Origin: MGBC163016 sp910588905
GTDB taxonomy: Bacteria; Actinomycetota; Coriobacteriia; Coriobacteriales; Eggerthellaceae
DNA length: 64,000 nucleotides
Reading direction: 5' to 3'
NCBI GenBank assembly: GCA_948616985.1
Contig: CAPGDO010000002.1
Coordinates: 1 to 64,000, forward strand
The notes beneath the pieces are model-generated. The model made no database searches and was not told the origin of the DNA. It saw only the letters and a program-made list of their open reading frames with translations. Below, in pieces: positions 15,978 to 24,269 of the stretch. Numbering within the stretch: the stretch's first letter is position 1; each line of letters starts with the position of its first letter. The position numbers were made by a program, and so were the translations under genes.

Positions 15978-18905
15978 TCACCCGTTATCAGAGAAGAGCC
16001 CCTCCTCCACTGCCTGCGCTTCGGCCAATACGCGCTTGATGAACTGACCTGTGAAGCTCCCTTCGACCTGGGCAACCTCCTCAGGTGTGCCCGTAGCGAT
16101 GATGGTACCGCCGTGTGCACCTCCTTCAGGACCAAGATCGATGATGTGGTCTGCGCTCTTGATGACATCCAGGTTATGCTCGATCACGAGCACCGTGTTC
16201 CCTGCATCTACCAGTCGTTGGAGCACGATGAGCAGCTGTCGTACATCCTCGAAATGCAATCCCGTGGTGGGTTCGTCAAGGATATAGAACGTCTTTCCCG
16301 TGCTGCGCTTCTGGAGCTCTGAGGAGAGCTTCACTCGCTGAGCCTCTCCGCCGGAGAGCGTAGTGGCGCTTTGACCGAGGCGGATATAGCCGAGCCCTAC
16401 ATCGAAGAGCGTCTGGAGCTTGCGCTTGATCGAGGGGATGTTCTCGAAGAAGTGAAGGGCATCCTCGACGGTCATGTCCAGCACTTCGGCGATGTTCTTG
16501 CCACGATAGGTCACCTGGAGCGTTTCCCGGTTATAGCGGGAACCCTGGCAGACCTCGCAGGGCACATAGATGTCAGGGAGGAAGTGCATCTCTATCTTGA
16601 TCTGGCCGTCCCCCTTGCAGGCTTCGCAGCGGCCGCCCTTGACGTTGAAGGAGAAGCGACCAGGGGAATAGCCTCGTGCCTTGGATTCCGCGGTAGAAGA
16701 GAAGAGATTGCGGATATCATCCCAGAGCCCGATGTAGGTGGCAGGGTTCGAGCGCGGCGTGCGTCCGATAGGGCTCTGGTCTATGTTGATGACCTTGTCC
16801 AGCTTGTCCAGCCCGGACATCTTCCGGTAGGGCCCTGTTCGCTTATGGGCATGATTGAGTCGGTTGGCCAGGGCCGGTGCAAGGGTGTCGGTGATGAGCG
16901 AGCTCTTCCCGGAACCGGATACCCCCGTGACGACCGTGAGCGTGCCGATGGGCACTTCCAAGGTGACGTTCTGAAGGTTGTTCTCCTTGGCTCCGGTCAT
17001 CTTGAGCTTGCCTCGACGGGGATTGCGGCGCGCTTGTGGTACCTCGATGCGACGGCGGCCCGTGAGGTAATCCGCCGTCATGGAGCCCTTGGTGGCCATG
17101 ACTTCCTCAGGAGTGCCTGCAGCGGTCACATGGCCGCCATGCTCCCCTGCGCCTGGGCCCATATCCACGATGAAGTCAGCGCTTCGGATGGTGTCCTCAT
17201 CATGCTCGACCACGATAACGGTATTGCCGAGGTCTCGCAGGTGCTCCAAGGTGGCGATAAGCCGCTCGTTATCCCGCTGGTGCAGTCCGATGGAGGGCTC
17301 ATCCAGGATATAGAGCACGCCCATGAGCCCGGCACCGATCTGGGTGGCCAGGCGGATGCGCTGGGCCTCTCCGCCAGAGAGGGTGGCGGTAGCCCGCTCT
17401 AGTGTCAGATAATCCAGACCCACATCCACGAGGAACCGTAAACGTGCCACCACTTCCTTGACGATGGGACCAGCCACATAGTCATCGGCCCCGGCGAAGG
17501 AGAGCCCTTCGAAGAAGCGAAGGGAATCCGCCGCGCTCATCTCGCAGGCATCGTGGATGGACTTGCCCCCTACGGTGACCGCTAGGATCTCCGGCTTCAA
17601 ACGGCGTCCCTTGCAGGTCTTGCAGGGTACGATGGAGAAGTAGGATTGAAGCTTCTCGCGCTTGGAGTCAGTATCAGCCTCTGAGTACTTGCGGCGGACC
17701 GCCTCGATGACACCTTCCCATTCCAGATACCAATAGGTATTGCGGCCATCCAGCGTGTGATAGTCGATCCTGACCTTCTCAGAGCCCGTGCCGTAGAGCA
17801 CGGCCTTCTGGGTCTTGGGCTTGAGGTCTTCCCAGGGGATGGATGGATCCTCTCCCATATGGCGAACCACGGCTTCCAAGACCTGGGGATAGTAGTTGCC
17901 GCTCTTGAAGGGCAGGATGACGCCTTCTTCGATGGAAAGGGCCGGATCAGCGATGAGGAGGGAATCATCGACCTCCTCTGTGCTGCCGATGCCGTAGCAA
18001 TCAGGACAGGAGCCATAAGGGGCATTGAAGGAGAAATCCCGTGGCTCGAGCTCATCCATGGAGAAGCCATGCTCAGGACAAGCCAAGGCCAAGGAGAAGA
18101 CATGCTCCCCTTCGGCAACGCCGCCCTTCGCCCCGGAGGATGTGCCCCCTTGTACGGCTCGCACATCCTCTGAGTCTCCCATGAGCTGGACCAGCACGCG
18201 TCCGTCTGCCAGCTTCGTGGCCAACTCCACCGCTTCAGCGATGCGGCTAGTGGCCGAGCGCTTCAGCACTACCCTATCCACCACGACATCGATGAAATGC
18301 TTGATCTTCTTGTTCAGGGTAAGCGGCTCGTTCTCAAGGCGGATTATCTCCCCATCGATGCGCACACGGGTGAAGCCCTCTTTCTTCAGGTCCTCGAAGA
18401 GCTTCGTGAACTCGCCTTTCTTTCCTGACACGATGGGCGCCAAGATGATGGCCCGGGCGCCCTCCTCCTCGGCTAAGCCGAGGATCTCATCGGTCACTTG
18501 ATCGGTGGTCTGCTTCTTGATGACCCGTCCGCATTCAGGGCAATGGGGTACGCCTACGCGTGCGTAGAGCAGACGGAGATAGTCGTAGATCTCGGTGGTG
18601 GTGCCTACGGTAGAGCGCGGGTTCTTGGAAGTGGTCTTCTGGTCTATGGAGACCGCCGGGGACAACCCGTCGATGGAATCCAGGTCGGGTTTGCTCATCT
18701 GTCCTAGGAACATGCGGGCGTAACTGGAGAGGCTCTCCACGTAGCGCCTCTGCCCTTCGGCATACATGGTGTCGAAGGCGAGGCTGGATTTGCCGGAACC
18801 AGACAGGCCGGTGATGACCACGAGCTTATCCCGGGGAATGGTCAGGTCTATATCTTTCAGGTTGTGCTCACGGGCACCCTTGATCACGATCTCTGTTTGA
18901 GGCAT
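15978..18905 (-). CDS. uvrA: UvrABC excinuclease subunit A
   Basis: UvrA is the lesion-scanning ABC-type ATPase dimer of nucleotide excision repair. The 975-residue protein begins MPQTEIVIKGAREHNLKDIDL and has two ATPase modules: Walker A GLSGSGKSS near residue 35 and GVSGSGKSS near 650, each followed by an ABC signature (TLSGGEAQR) and Walker B (YILDEPSIGLH, YILDEPTTGLH). Zinc-binding cysteine pairs are visible (CPECGR, CPDC, CKTCKG, CEACKG, CEVCQG). Upstream lies a promoter with a LexA-type box in its spacer, pointing to SOS control as in other bacteria. UvrC is encoded 5 kb away at 8549-10570. Confidence 0.97.
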   Translation of the reverse strand: MPQTEIVIKGAREHNLKDIDLTIPRDKLVVITGLSGSGKSSLAFDTMYAEGQRRYVESLSSYARMFLGQMSKPDLDSIDGLSPAVSIDQKTTSKNPRSTVGTTTEIYDYLRLLYARVGVPHCPECGRVIKKQTTDQVTDEILGLAEEEGARAIILAPIVSGKKGEFTKLFEDLKKEGFTRVRIDGEIIRLENEPLTLNKKIKHFIDVVVDRVVLKRSATSRIAEAVELATKLADGRVLVQLMGDSEDVRAVQGGTSSGAKGGVAEGEHVFSLALACPEHGFSMDELEPRDFSFNAPYGSCPDCYGIGSTEEVDDSLLIADPALSIEEGVILPFKSGNYYPQVLEAVVRHMGEDPSIPWEDLKPKTQKAVLYGTGSEKVRIDYHTLDGRNTYWYLEWEGVIEAVRRKYSEADTDSKREKLQSYFSIVPCKTCKGRRLKPEILAVTVGGKSIHDACEMSAADSLRFFEGLSFAGADDYVAGPIVKEVVARLRFLVDVGLDYLTLERATATLSGGEAQRIRLATQIGAGLMGVLYILDEPSIGLHQRDNERLIATLEHLRDLGNTVIVVEHDEDTIRSADFIVDMGPGAGEHGGHVTAAGTPEEVMATKGSMTADYLTGRRRIEVPQARRNPRRGKLKMTGAKENNLQNVTLEVPIGTLTVVTGVSGSGKSSLITDTLAPALANRLNHAHKRTGPYRKMSGLDKLDKVINIDQSPIGRTPRSNPATYIGLWDDIRNLFSSTAESKARGYSPGRFSFNVKGGRCEACKGDGQIKIEMHFLPDIYVPCEVCQGSRYNRETLQVTYRGKNIAEVLDMTVEDALHFFENIPSIKRKLQTLFDVGLGYIRLGQSATTLSGGEAQRVKLSSELQKRSTGKTFYILDEPTTGLHFEDVRQLLIVLQRLVDAGNTVLVIEHNLDVIKSADHIIDLGPEGGAHGGTIIATGTPEEVAQVEGSFTGQFIKRVLAEAQAVEEGLFSDNG

Positions 18906-18952
18906 CTGATTCCGATCTCATCTCTCGAACGAACGCTGTCATAGGTTCGCTC

Positions 18953-18982
18953 ATGATACACGAGCGAACATTTGTTTGTAAA
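18953..18982 (-). promoter_or_regulatory. uvrA promoter
   Basis: On the minus strand the -35 box TTTACA (18977-18982) and the -10 box TATCAT (18953-18958) are 18 nt apart, each one mismatch from consensus. The predicted start near 18946 gives a 41-nt leader to uvrA. The spacer contains the SOS box listed separately. Confidence 0.65.
18965..18978. promoter_or_regulatory. SOS box (LexA operator) in the uvrA promoter
   Basis: CGAAC-ATTT-GTTTG matches the gram-positive/actinobacterial LexA pattern CGAAC-N4-GTTYG. It lies between and partly over the -35 element of uvrA, an ideal position for repression. LexA itself is not in the window. Confidence 0.65.
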
Positions 18983-19008
18983 GGATATGCGCTGGGTTCA
19001 CAGGGCCA

Positions 19009-20853
19009 TCACACCAATGGCTTGCGGGCCTTCTGTCGGGATACCAGCTGCTCTTGGAGGCTGACCAGCTTTCGGAAGAGCTCGGATTCCTCGGCACTGC
19101 CATCCGGTGCAGCCAGCATCTGTGATTTCAGGTGCGCAGCTTCATCTTCAAGGTCCCCTATCTCCAGCTCCTGCAGGATATAGGCGAGGATGTCTGCCGT
19201 GGAAGCATCAGGATGAGGGCTCACGGCCGTGAGCAAGGAAGCAGCTTTGGGCTCAGCCTGGGCTGCTGCCTCTACGAGGGCTGCGGGAGAGGCATTGAGG
19301 TTCTGCATGAGCTCGCCGATGACGGCTGCCGCTATGCGCTCATGTTCCACGGCATGCCAGCGGGTCTTCACCACCTGATCGGCGAAGGGAAGGGCCTCCA
19401 ACGGGTTCTGAGCGAAGGTGCCGAGGAGCTCTCGCTCGAGCACGCGACGGTTCTCCTCCTCTTCGGAGAGCTGGGACTGGAGGCGGGAGTCTTGAGCGGG
19501 AGTAGTAGAAGCGCCTTCGTCCTCATCGAAGATACGGGGCTTCTTCAAGCGCGCAAGCTGTCCCAAGGCGTCTTCCTCTCGTACGCGCAGACGCTGAGCC
19601 AACTGGACCGCGTAATCCTTCGCCAGGATGGAATCCTTGATGGGCGCGAGCACGGAGAGCGCATCCGGGAGCGCTCGCGCGCGTCCTTCTGCGCTGGTGA
19701 GGTCGTGGTTGGCCAGTCTGCGCTCCAGGCCGAATTGCACGAGCGGACGAGCATCGTCTATGAGCGCTTGCATCTCATCAGCGCCATGAGCGGCCAGATA
19801 CTCTGCCGGGTCTTGGCCATCCGGTAGACAGAGCGCGAATATCTCCGTTTGGGATCTTCCCGCCTCGGGAGTGGAGGTGTCATCTATGAACTGGAGCGCA
19901 CGCTCCGTGGCCCGCTGACCCGCTGCATCTCCGTCGAAGATGTACACGATGCGCTTGCCTGCATGGCGCGAGAGCACGCGGATATGGGCCTTCGTGAGAG
20001 CGGTGCCCAGAGTGGCAACAGCATTGGTGATCCCTGCCTCATGCATGGCGATGACGTCTGTATAGCCCTCGCAGACGATGGCGCATCCCGTGGATGCCAT
20101 CTTCGCCTTGGCTTTGTCCAGCCCGAAGAGCACCTGGGATTTATGGAAGATGGGGGTCTCCTGGCTATTGAGGTACTTCGGTTCCCCTTCACCGAGGATA
20201 CGGCCGCCGAAGGCGATGCACTCCCCCGTCACATCATGGATGGGGAACATGGCTCGTTCGTAGAATCGGTCATTGAGATGACCGTTCTTGTTCACCGCCA
20301 CGTTCGCCAAGACGAGCTCGTCGGGCTTGAATCCCAAGGAGAGCAGATGCGTGGTCATCTGGGAGCGCCCCGGCGCATACCCCAGCATCCAGCGCTTGGG
20401 CACATCTCCGCCCAATCCTCGTCCGCCCAGATAGCTCCGGGCCTTCGCGGCCCCTGGGTCCGGAGAGCGCATGAGCTGGGTGTGGAAGAACTCCTCAGCT
20501 GCCTTGCACGCATCCCGCAGGCGTTGCTTCTTGGATTGAGGGATCCCTCCCCGTCCGTCCTCTTGGATATCTATGCGTGCCCGCTCTGCCAGCTTGCGGA
20601 CCGCTTCTGGAAAGGTGACCTCATCCACCTTCATGATGAATCCGAAGATATCCCCACCTTCCCCGCACCCGAAGCAGTGCCACAGTTGGGTGGCGGGGTC
20701 TATCTTGAACGAAGGCGTCTTCTCATGATGCAAAGGGCAACAGCACCAGAACTCGCGGCCCTTCTGTTGCACGCGCGTACGCTCCCCTATGAGCTCTACC
20801 AGATCAGAGGCTTCACGAACCTTCTGGATATCAGCATCGGAGATGAATGCCAT
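19009..20853 (-). CDS. dnaG: DNA primase
   Basis: DnaG makes RNA primers for Okazaki fragments. The 614-residue protein has the N-terminal CHC2 zinc-binding domain (C39, H42, C60, C63), the RNA polymerase/TOPRIM catalytic core with EGYTDVIAMHEAG and the acidic FDGDAAGQRA, and a C-terminal helical helicase-interacting region. The start is ATG 20851-20853 (MAFISDADIQKVREASDLVEL), exactly at the family's N-terminus; the frame is open upstream but without support. It is divergent from dgt, a common neighbourhood. The shared 99-nt intergenic region carries a 19-bp palindrome that could control both genes. Confidence 0.96.
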   Translation of the reverse strand: MAFISDADIQKVREASDLVELIGERTRVQQKGREFWCCCPLHHEKTPSFKIDPATQLWHCFGCGEGGDIFGFIMKVDEVTFPEAVRKLAERARIDIQEDGRGGIPQSKKQRLRDACKAAEEFFHTQLMRSPDPGAAKARSYLGGRGLGGDVPKRWMLGYAPGRSQMTTHLLSLGFKPDELVLANVAVNKNGHLNDRFYERAMFPIHDVTGECIAFGGRILGEGEPKYLNSQETPIFHKSQVLFGLDKAKAKMASTGCAIVCEGYTDVIAMHEAGITNAVATLGTALTKAHIRVLSRHAGKRIVYIFDGDAAGQRATERALQFIDDTSTPEAGRSQTEIFALCLPDGQDPAEYLAAHGADEMQALIDDARPLVQFGLERRLANHDLTSAEGRARALPDALSVLAPIKDSILAKDYAVQLAQRLRVREEDALGQLARLKKPRIFDEDEGASTTPAQDSRLQSQLSEEEENRRVLERELLGTFAQNPLEALPFADQVVKTRWHAVEHERIAAAVIGELMQNLNASPAALVEAAAQAEPKAASLLTAVSPHPDASTADILAYILQELEIGDLEDEAAHLKSQMLAAPDGSAEESELFRKLVSLQEQLVSRQKARKPLV

Positions 20854-20883
20854 GGAAGCCTGGTGCCATCCTTTCAGGATACA

Positions 20884-20902
20884 GAACAGATGTCCTCTGT
20901 TC
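20884..20902. promoter_or_regulatory. 19-bp palindrome between dnaG and dgt, candidate operator
   Basis: GAACAGATGTCCTCTGTTC is a perfect inverted repeat with 7-nt arms (GAACAGA/TCTGTTC) and a 5-nt centre. It lies just upstream of the extended -10 box of dgt, covering its -35/spacer area, and about 31 nt upstream of the dnaG start. The arms do not fit the LexA spacing. The regulator is unknown. Confidence 0.5.
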
Positions 20903-20905
20903 ATT

Positions 20906-20914
20906 TGATATGAT
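20906..20914 (+). promoter_or_regulatory. Extended -10 promoter for dgt
   Basis: TG-A-TATGAT is an extended -10 element (TATGAT one mismatch from consensus, preceded by TGN). The predicted start near 20921 leaves a 32-nt leader. The neighbouring palindrome occupies the position of a -35 box. Confidence 0.55.
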
Positions 20915-20952
20915 AGCCCAACCGCTCAAGCGAAATGCCGTGAAGGAATCAG

Positions 20953-22188
20953 ATGCACAACAAGCCTAATGCCGACATCCCCTATCTGTCCTTGGATCCG
21001 CGGATCGAAGAGCAGATCCAGCAGGATATGAGCTCTGGGGCCATGAGCCCCTATGCTTTCAAGGATGAGAACGTCATCCGGCGGGAGGATCTGCCCAATG
21101 ACCGGGCCACCCTCGCCCGCCCCGCCTTCGTTCGCGACGTAGAGAAGATCGTGAACGTGCCCGCTTACAACAGGTATGCGGGCAAGACCCAGGTCTTCAG
21201 CTTCGTCAATAACGACGACATCACCCGTCGTGGGCTCCATGTCCAGCTGGTCAACCGGGTGGCGAAGGGCATCGGACGGCTGCTGCGGTTGAATACGGAT
21301 CTGATCGAGGCCATAGCCTTAGGCCATGATGTGGGGCATACCCCCTTCGGCCATGCTGGCGAGCGCTTCTTGTCCCAGTGCTATCACGAGCGAACGGGGA
21401 AGCATTTCAACCATAACGTCCACTCCGTTCGCGTGCTGGATGAGCTCTATCCGCGCAACATCTCGCTCCAGACATTGGATGGGGTACTGGCTCACAATGG
21501 AGAGTTCGCAAAGCAGCGGCTCGAGCGCGGCACTATGGGCACCTTCTCTGATCTAGAAGCAGCCGTCACGGCCTGCACGGAAGACTCCTCTCAGATCAAG
21601 GGCCTGCGTCCCTCCACCCTAGAGGGCTGCGTCGTCCGCGTGAGCGACATGATCGCCTACATCGGGAAGGACAGGGATGACGCTCTCAAGATGGGTGTGA
21701 TGCAGAGCATCGACGAGTTCGACAGCTTCGTTCTAGGTAAGGACAACGGTCGCATCATCAATAACATGACCATGGATATCGTGAATAACAGCTATGGGAA
21801 GGATGCCATAGCCATGAGCCAGGATATCTTCGATGACCTGAAGCGGGCCAAACGGCAGAACTACGAGCTCATCTATGAGCGGGAGGGCATGCTCGAAGAC
21901 GCATCGAACGTGGTGGACCACATGTTCGAACGGCTCTATGAGCGCTTGCTGCAAGACCTGGCCTCAGGGGACGAGTCCTCCCCCATCTTCGCCCATCATG
22001 TGCAACCCCTTGCGGATACTTCCCACACCATCTCGCCAGAAGCCTATCTGAGCCAAGATCCGAACCGCATCGTCGTGGACTATATCGCCTCTATGACCGA
22101 TGGGTACTTCACCAGCATCTACGAGATGCTCTTCCCGGATGAGACCTTCGAGATAGAGAAGCGAGGCTACTTCGCGAACCTGAAGTGA
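20953..22188 (+). CDS. dgt: Deoxyguanosinetriphosphate triphosphohydrolase-like HD protein
   Basis: The protein (411 residues) has the HD-domain metal site: H97 in RGLHVQLV, H125-D126 in ALGHDVGHTPFGHAGE and a downstream aspartate in VRVSDMIAYIGKDRDDA. Dgt-family enzymes hydrolyse dNTPs to deoxynucleoside and triphosphate and help balance dNTP pools. The substrate range of this member is not deducible. The ATG has GAAGGAA upstream. It is divergent from dnaG, in keeping with a link to replication, and a thioesterase gene follows after about 50 nt on the same strand. Confidence 0.92.
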   Translation: MHNKPNADIPYLSLDPRIEEQIQQDMSSGAMSPYAFKDENVIRREDLPNDRATLARPAFVRDVEKIVNVPAYNRYAGKTQVFSFVNNDDITRRGLHVQLVNRVAKGIGRLLRLNTDLIEAIALGHDVGHTPFGHAGERFLSQCYHERTGKHFNHNVHSVRVLDELYPRNISLQTLDGVLAHNGEFAKQRLERGTMGTFSDLEAAVTACTEDSSQIKGLRPSTLEGCVVRVSDMIAYIGKDRDDALKMGVMQSIDEFDSFVLGKDNGRIINNMTMDIVNNSYGKDAIAMSQDIFDDLKRAKRQNYELIYEREGMLEDASNVVDHMFERLYERLLQDLASGDESSPIFAHHVQPLADTSHTISPEAYLSQDPNRIVVDYIASMTDGYFTSIYEMLFPDETFEIEKRGYFANLK

Positions 22189-22239
22189 CCTGGCTATGAT
22201 CCCCTGGAATGAGACCGAGTCAGAAAGCAGTTGCCGAAG

Positions 22240-22722
22240 ATGATGAGCGTTGAGGAAGCCGTATTCGGCCAAGCTGAGCCCCGCCCCTTCTATGTTGATA
22301 CGCCCATCACCGTGCGTTACGGCGAGACGGACATGATGGGTGTGGTCTATCATGCGAACTATCTGCTGTACTTCGAGGATGCGCGGATCGGCTTCTTGGA
22401 TGCGCTGGGCTTCTCCTATAACGAAAGCCTGGAGCAAGCGGGGTATATGAGCCCTATCCACGCCGTGGACATCCGATACCATGCTCCTCTTCGCTATGGC
22501 GAAGGCGGGTTCGTGCGCACGTCGGTGGCGAAGAATCAGCCCTTGCGCACGGTCTATCATCAGCAGGTGTTCCGCCAAGGGGATGATCCGGAAACCACTC
22601 AGCCTCTTGTGGATGCCCATGTGACCGTTTGCATCGTGGAGCGGGCTACCTTCAAGCCCGTGAACATCAAACGGACCTTCCCTGAGCTCTATGGGCATTA
22701 CGCTACCATCGCTGAGCCTTAG
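22240..22722 (+). CDS. Acyl-CoA thioesterase, YbgC/FadM hot-dog family
   Basis: The 160-residue protein shows the 4-hydroxybenzoyl-CoA thioesterase-type hot-dog signature VRYGETDMMGVVYHANYLLYFEDARIGF with the conserved aspartate, followed by the DIRYHAPLRYGE strand. Members hydrolyse acyl-CoA thioesters and act in the cytoplasm. The substrate is unknown. Start choice is uncertain: a TTG at 22231, the ATG at 22240 or the ATG at 22243 are all in frame and none has a strong Shine-Dalgarno. It follows dgt closely and may be cotranscribed with it. Confidence 0.88.
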   Translation: MMSVEEAVFGQAEPRPFYVDTPITVRYGETDMMGVVYHANYLLYFEDARIGFLDALGFSYNESLEQAGYMSPIHAVDIRYHAPLRYGEGGFVRTSVAKNQPLRTVYHQQVFRQGDDPETTQPLVDAHVTVCIVERATFKPVNIKRTFPELYGHYATIAEP

Positions 22723-22739
22723 TGCTCCCTGTACGGTCA

Positions 22740-22768
22740 TTGCAGCTAGGATGACCTTGCCCTATGAT
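22740..22768 (+). promoter_or_regulatory. Promoter for the 121-residue protein gene
   Basis: TTGCAG (22740-22745) and TATGAT (22763-22768) are 17 nt apart. The -10 box is one mismatch from consensus and the -35 matches only in its TTG. The start of transcription near 22775 leaves a 32-nt leader. Confidence 0.45.
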
Positions 22769-22806
22769 TCCAGACGAAGGAAAGGGCTCGTTGAAAGAGG
22801 CATAGC

Positions 22807-23172
22807 ATGGATACGACAACGGTTGACTACATCGCTGAGCGCGTTGACATCCTGGCGGCATCAGATGCCAGCACCCAGGTGACGAAGGACGCGGCCAATG
22901 CCTGGAAGGAAGCTGTGGCTGCAGGTGGAGCTGATGCTGCCGACGCTGCCACCGAGCAGCTGCTTGACATCCTAGAAGGGCGCCCCACCACCATCGATGG
23001 CGTCATCGCCTTCGCTGAGGGGCCTGCCAAGGAGATGTTCGGTGAAGAGGCGGCTGCTCAGATCCTGACCACCCAACAGCAGCGCAAGGCTGAAGGCGCC
23101 AAGTGGTGCGATTGCGATGCCTGCACCGCCGCTACGGAGATCCTCGCCAAGTTCGGTCGCGTAGAGCTGTAG
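22807..23172 (+). CDS. Small alanine-rich protein with C-terminal CxCxxC motif, unknown function
   Basis: I do not recognise a named family. The 121 residues are acidic and alanine-rich, predicted helical, with no membrane segment. Near the C-terminus lies WCDCDACTAATEIL, giving C-x-C-x2-C, which could bind a metal or be redox-active. GAGG is found about 8 nt before the ATG, and a plausible promoter lies upstream, so the gene is very likely real. It is monocistronic, followed by a 10-bp hairpin and a convergent acetyltransferase gene. Confidence 0.8.
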   Translation: MDTTTVDYIAERVDILAASDASTQVTKDAANAWKEAVAAGGADAADAATEQLLDILEGRPTTIDGVIAFAEGPAKEMFGEEAAAQILTTQQQRKAEGAKWCDCDACTAATEILAKFGRVEL

Positions 23173-23193
23173 CTGGTAAGCTCGTCAGGTTAC

Positions 23194-23224
23194 CATAGGG
23201 GCGAATCTGAGATCCGCCCCTATG
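23194..23224 (+). terminator. Hairpin downstream of the 121-residue protein gene
   Basis: CATAGGGGCG (23194-23203) pairs perfectly with CGCCCCTATG (23215-23224) across an 11-nt loop. No U-tract follows (AGGGTG), so it would be a U-less terminator of the kind described in actinobacteria, or an mRNA 3' stabiliser. Confidence 0.55.
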
Positions 23225-23251
23225 AGGGTGATGCCGTAGACCTCCCGGAGT

Positions 23252-23269
23252 GGCCGAACGCGTTCGGCC
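23252..23269. repeat. Perfect 18-bp palindrome, copy 1 of the CGAACGCGTTCG type
   Basis: GGCCGAACGCGTTCGGCC is a loop-less perfect palindrome in the gap between convergent genes. It shares the 12-bp core CGAACGCGTTCG with the palindrome at 48362-48381, also between convergent genes. It could be a bidirectional terminator stem, a protein-binding site or a dispersed repeat. Confidence 0.6.
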
Positions 23270-23339
23270 TTAAATCAGGAGGGGCAGAGATCGTGGCAAG
23301 GTCGCCTCGATCGTCGGTTCGTTTTCTGTAGTATGCGAA

Positions 23340-23816
23340 TCATATGGTCACTCGTCGAAGAGGCTTCTCCATCTTTTCGAAGACCAGCTTTGCGTCGTTT
23401 TCGAGATCGATGATTCCGTGTCCGACCGTACGATAACCTCTGTGCTCATAGAGCAAGGCAGCAGGGAGAGATGCGTCGAGTACCGCCATCTCATGATCCT
23501 TGCCGATGATGTTCTCAAGATGGTCGATGATCATGGACCCGCAGCCTTTGCCTTGGCAGGCCGGCAGGACATACACTCCCGTGATGTGATTGCCATCAAA
23601 GCAGCCCGTTCCAATGATCTCGCCGTCCTCTACGAGAACACCCATGTTGCCTGAAGCGACACCCTCTCGAACATGGTCCAGGCTATGCAGATCACAGAAG
23701 AATCCTGTCACCTCAGCAGGGTAATACTTGGGGTAGATGGATCGAATGGTGGTTTGCAAGACGCGATGGATATCATCTACCTGTTCTTCAGTCGCAGTTA
23801 TATATTCCATTGCCAC
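23340..23816 (-). CDS. GNAT-family N-acetyltransferase
   Basis: The 158-residue protein has the GNAT fold signature: the acetyl-CoA pyrophosphate-binding loop QGKGCGS at 88-94 after the beta-strand ITGVYVLP, and a C-terminal LYEHRGYRTVGH motif (motif B). The family acetylates amines on small molecules, peptides or proteins; this member's substrate is unknown. The start is GTG 23814-23816, followed two codons later by an ATG; AAAGGAAG lies 10-15 nt upstream. The gene for a small dimeric alpha/beta-barrel-like protein ends 25 nt upstream on the same strand, so the two probably form an operon. Confidence 0.88.
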   Translation of the reverse strand: MAMEYITATEEQVDDIHRVLQTTIRSIYPKYYPAEVTGFFCDLHSLDHVREGVASGNMGVLVEDGEIIGTGCFDGNHITGVYVLPACQGKGCGSMIIDHLENIIGKDHEMAVLDASLPAALLYEHRGYRTVGHGIIDLENDAKLVFEKMEKPLRRVTI

Positions 23817-23841
23817 GGCACTATTGCTTCCTTTCTCAGGG

Positions 23842-24189
23842 CTAGATGATCACTTCGCCCAGATACTTGTCATGTGGTTGGATGAGGCACTTATCGATCA
23901 GCTTCCAGTAGGATCCATATAAGTCCTTCTGAGCCCTACCGTAATCTTCTTTGGATTCGAATTCCCAGAAGAGAACGTACTTTGCGCATTTCACGATCCG
24001 GGTGAGCTCAACCGGAGGCTGTCCCTCTCGGATCTGCTCCATATCGATCTTGTATCCCCGCTTCATGAGACGCAACTGCAACAGTCCGGCTCGCTCTTCC
24101 AAGAACGGTCTCGCCTCATTCATGATGGATTCGAATTCCTCAACCTTGTCGGGCTTCACCTGATAGATGCATATCTCCGAGAATGGCAT
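23842..24189 (-). CDS. Small ABM-like (dimeric alpha/beta barrel) protein
   Basis: The 115 residues read like the antibiotic-biosynthesis-monooxygenase/NIPSNAP fold: an initial strand ICIYQVKPDKVEEF, a long helix (FESIMNEARPFLEERAGLL), a strand with LMKRGYKIDM and a later YVLFWEFESKEDY strand-helix. Such proteins act as small oxygenases, haem degraders or stress proteins, but no catalytic residues can be identified, so the function is open. AGAAGGGG lies before the ATG. It precedes the GNAT gene. A structured 254-nt gap lies between it and guaA. Confidence 0.72.
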   Translation of the reverse strand: MPFSEICIYQVKPDKVEEFESIMNEARPFLEERAGLLQLRLMKRGYKIDMEQIREGQPPVELTRIVKCAKYVLFWEFESKEDYGRAQKDLYGSYWKLIDKCLIQPHDKYLGEVII

Positions 24190-24234
24190 CGATGTATCCC
24201 CTTCTCTCTCATCATAGTAACGCGCTAAGCGAAG

Positions 24235-24269
24235 ACGAGAACAAAGGGGACGTAGCCCGTTGTTCTCGT
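24235..24269 (-). other. Long hairpin upstream of the ABM-like gene
   Basis: ACGAGAACAA (24235-24244) pairs with TTGTTCTCGT (24260-24269), 10 bp. After one A-G mismatch the stem continues with GGG/CCC and closes on a 7-nt loop. No U-tract follows on either strand. It begins 46 nt upstream of the ABM-like start codon. Confidence 0.55.

Noticed and set aside
18926..18950. Second GAAC...GTTC pair upstream of uvrA
   Set aside because: The arms are 10 nt apart, not 4, so it does not fit a LexA box.
23241..23320. tRNA-like sequence (GTGGCCGAACG ... GGTTCG)
   Set aside because: It resembles parts of a Leu/Ser tRNA, but no acceptor stem or complete anticodon arm can be formed; the similarity comes from the palindrome.
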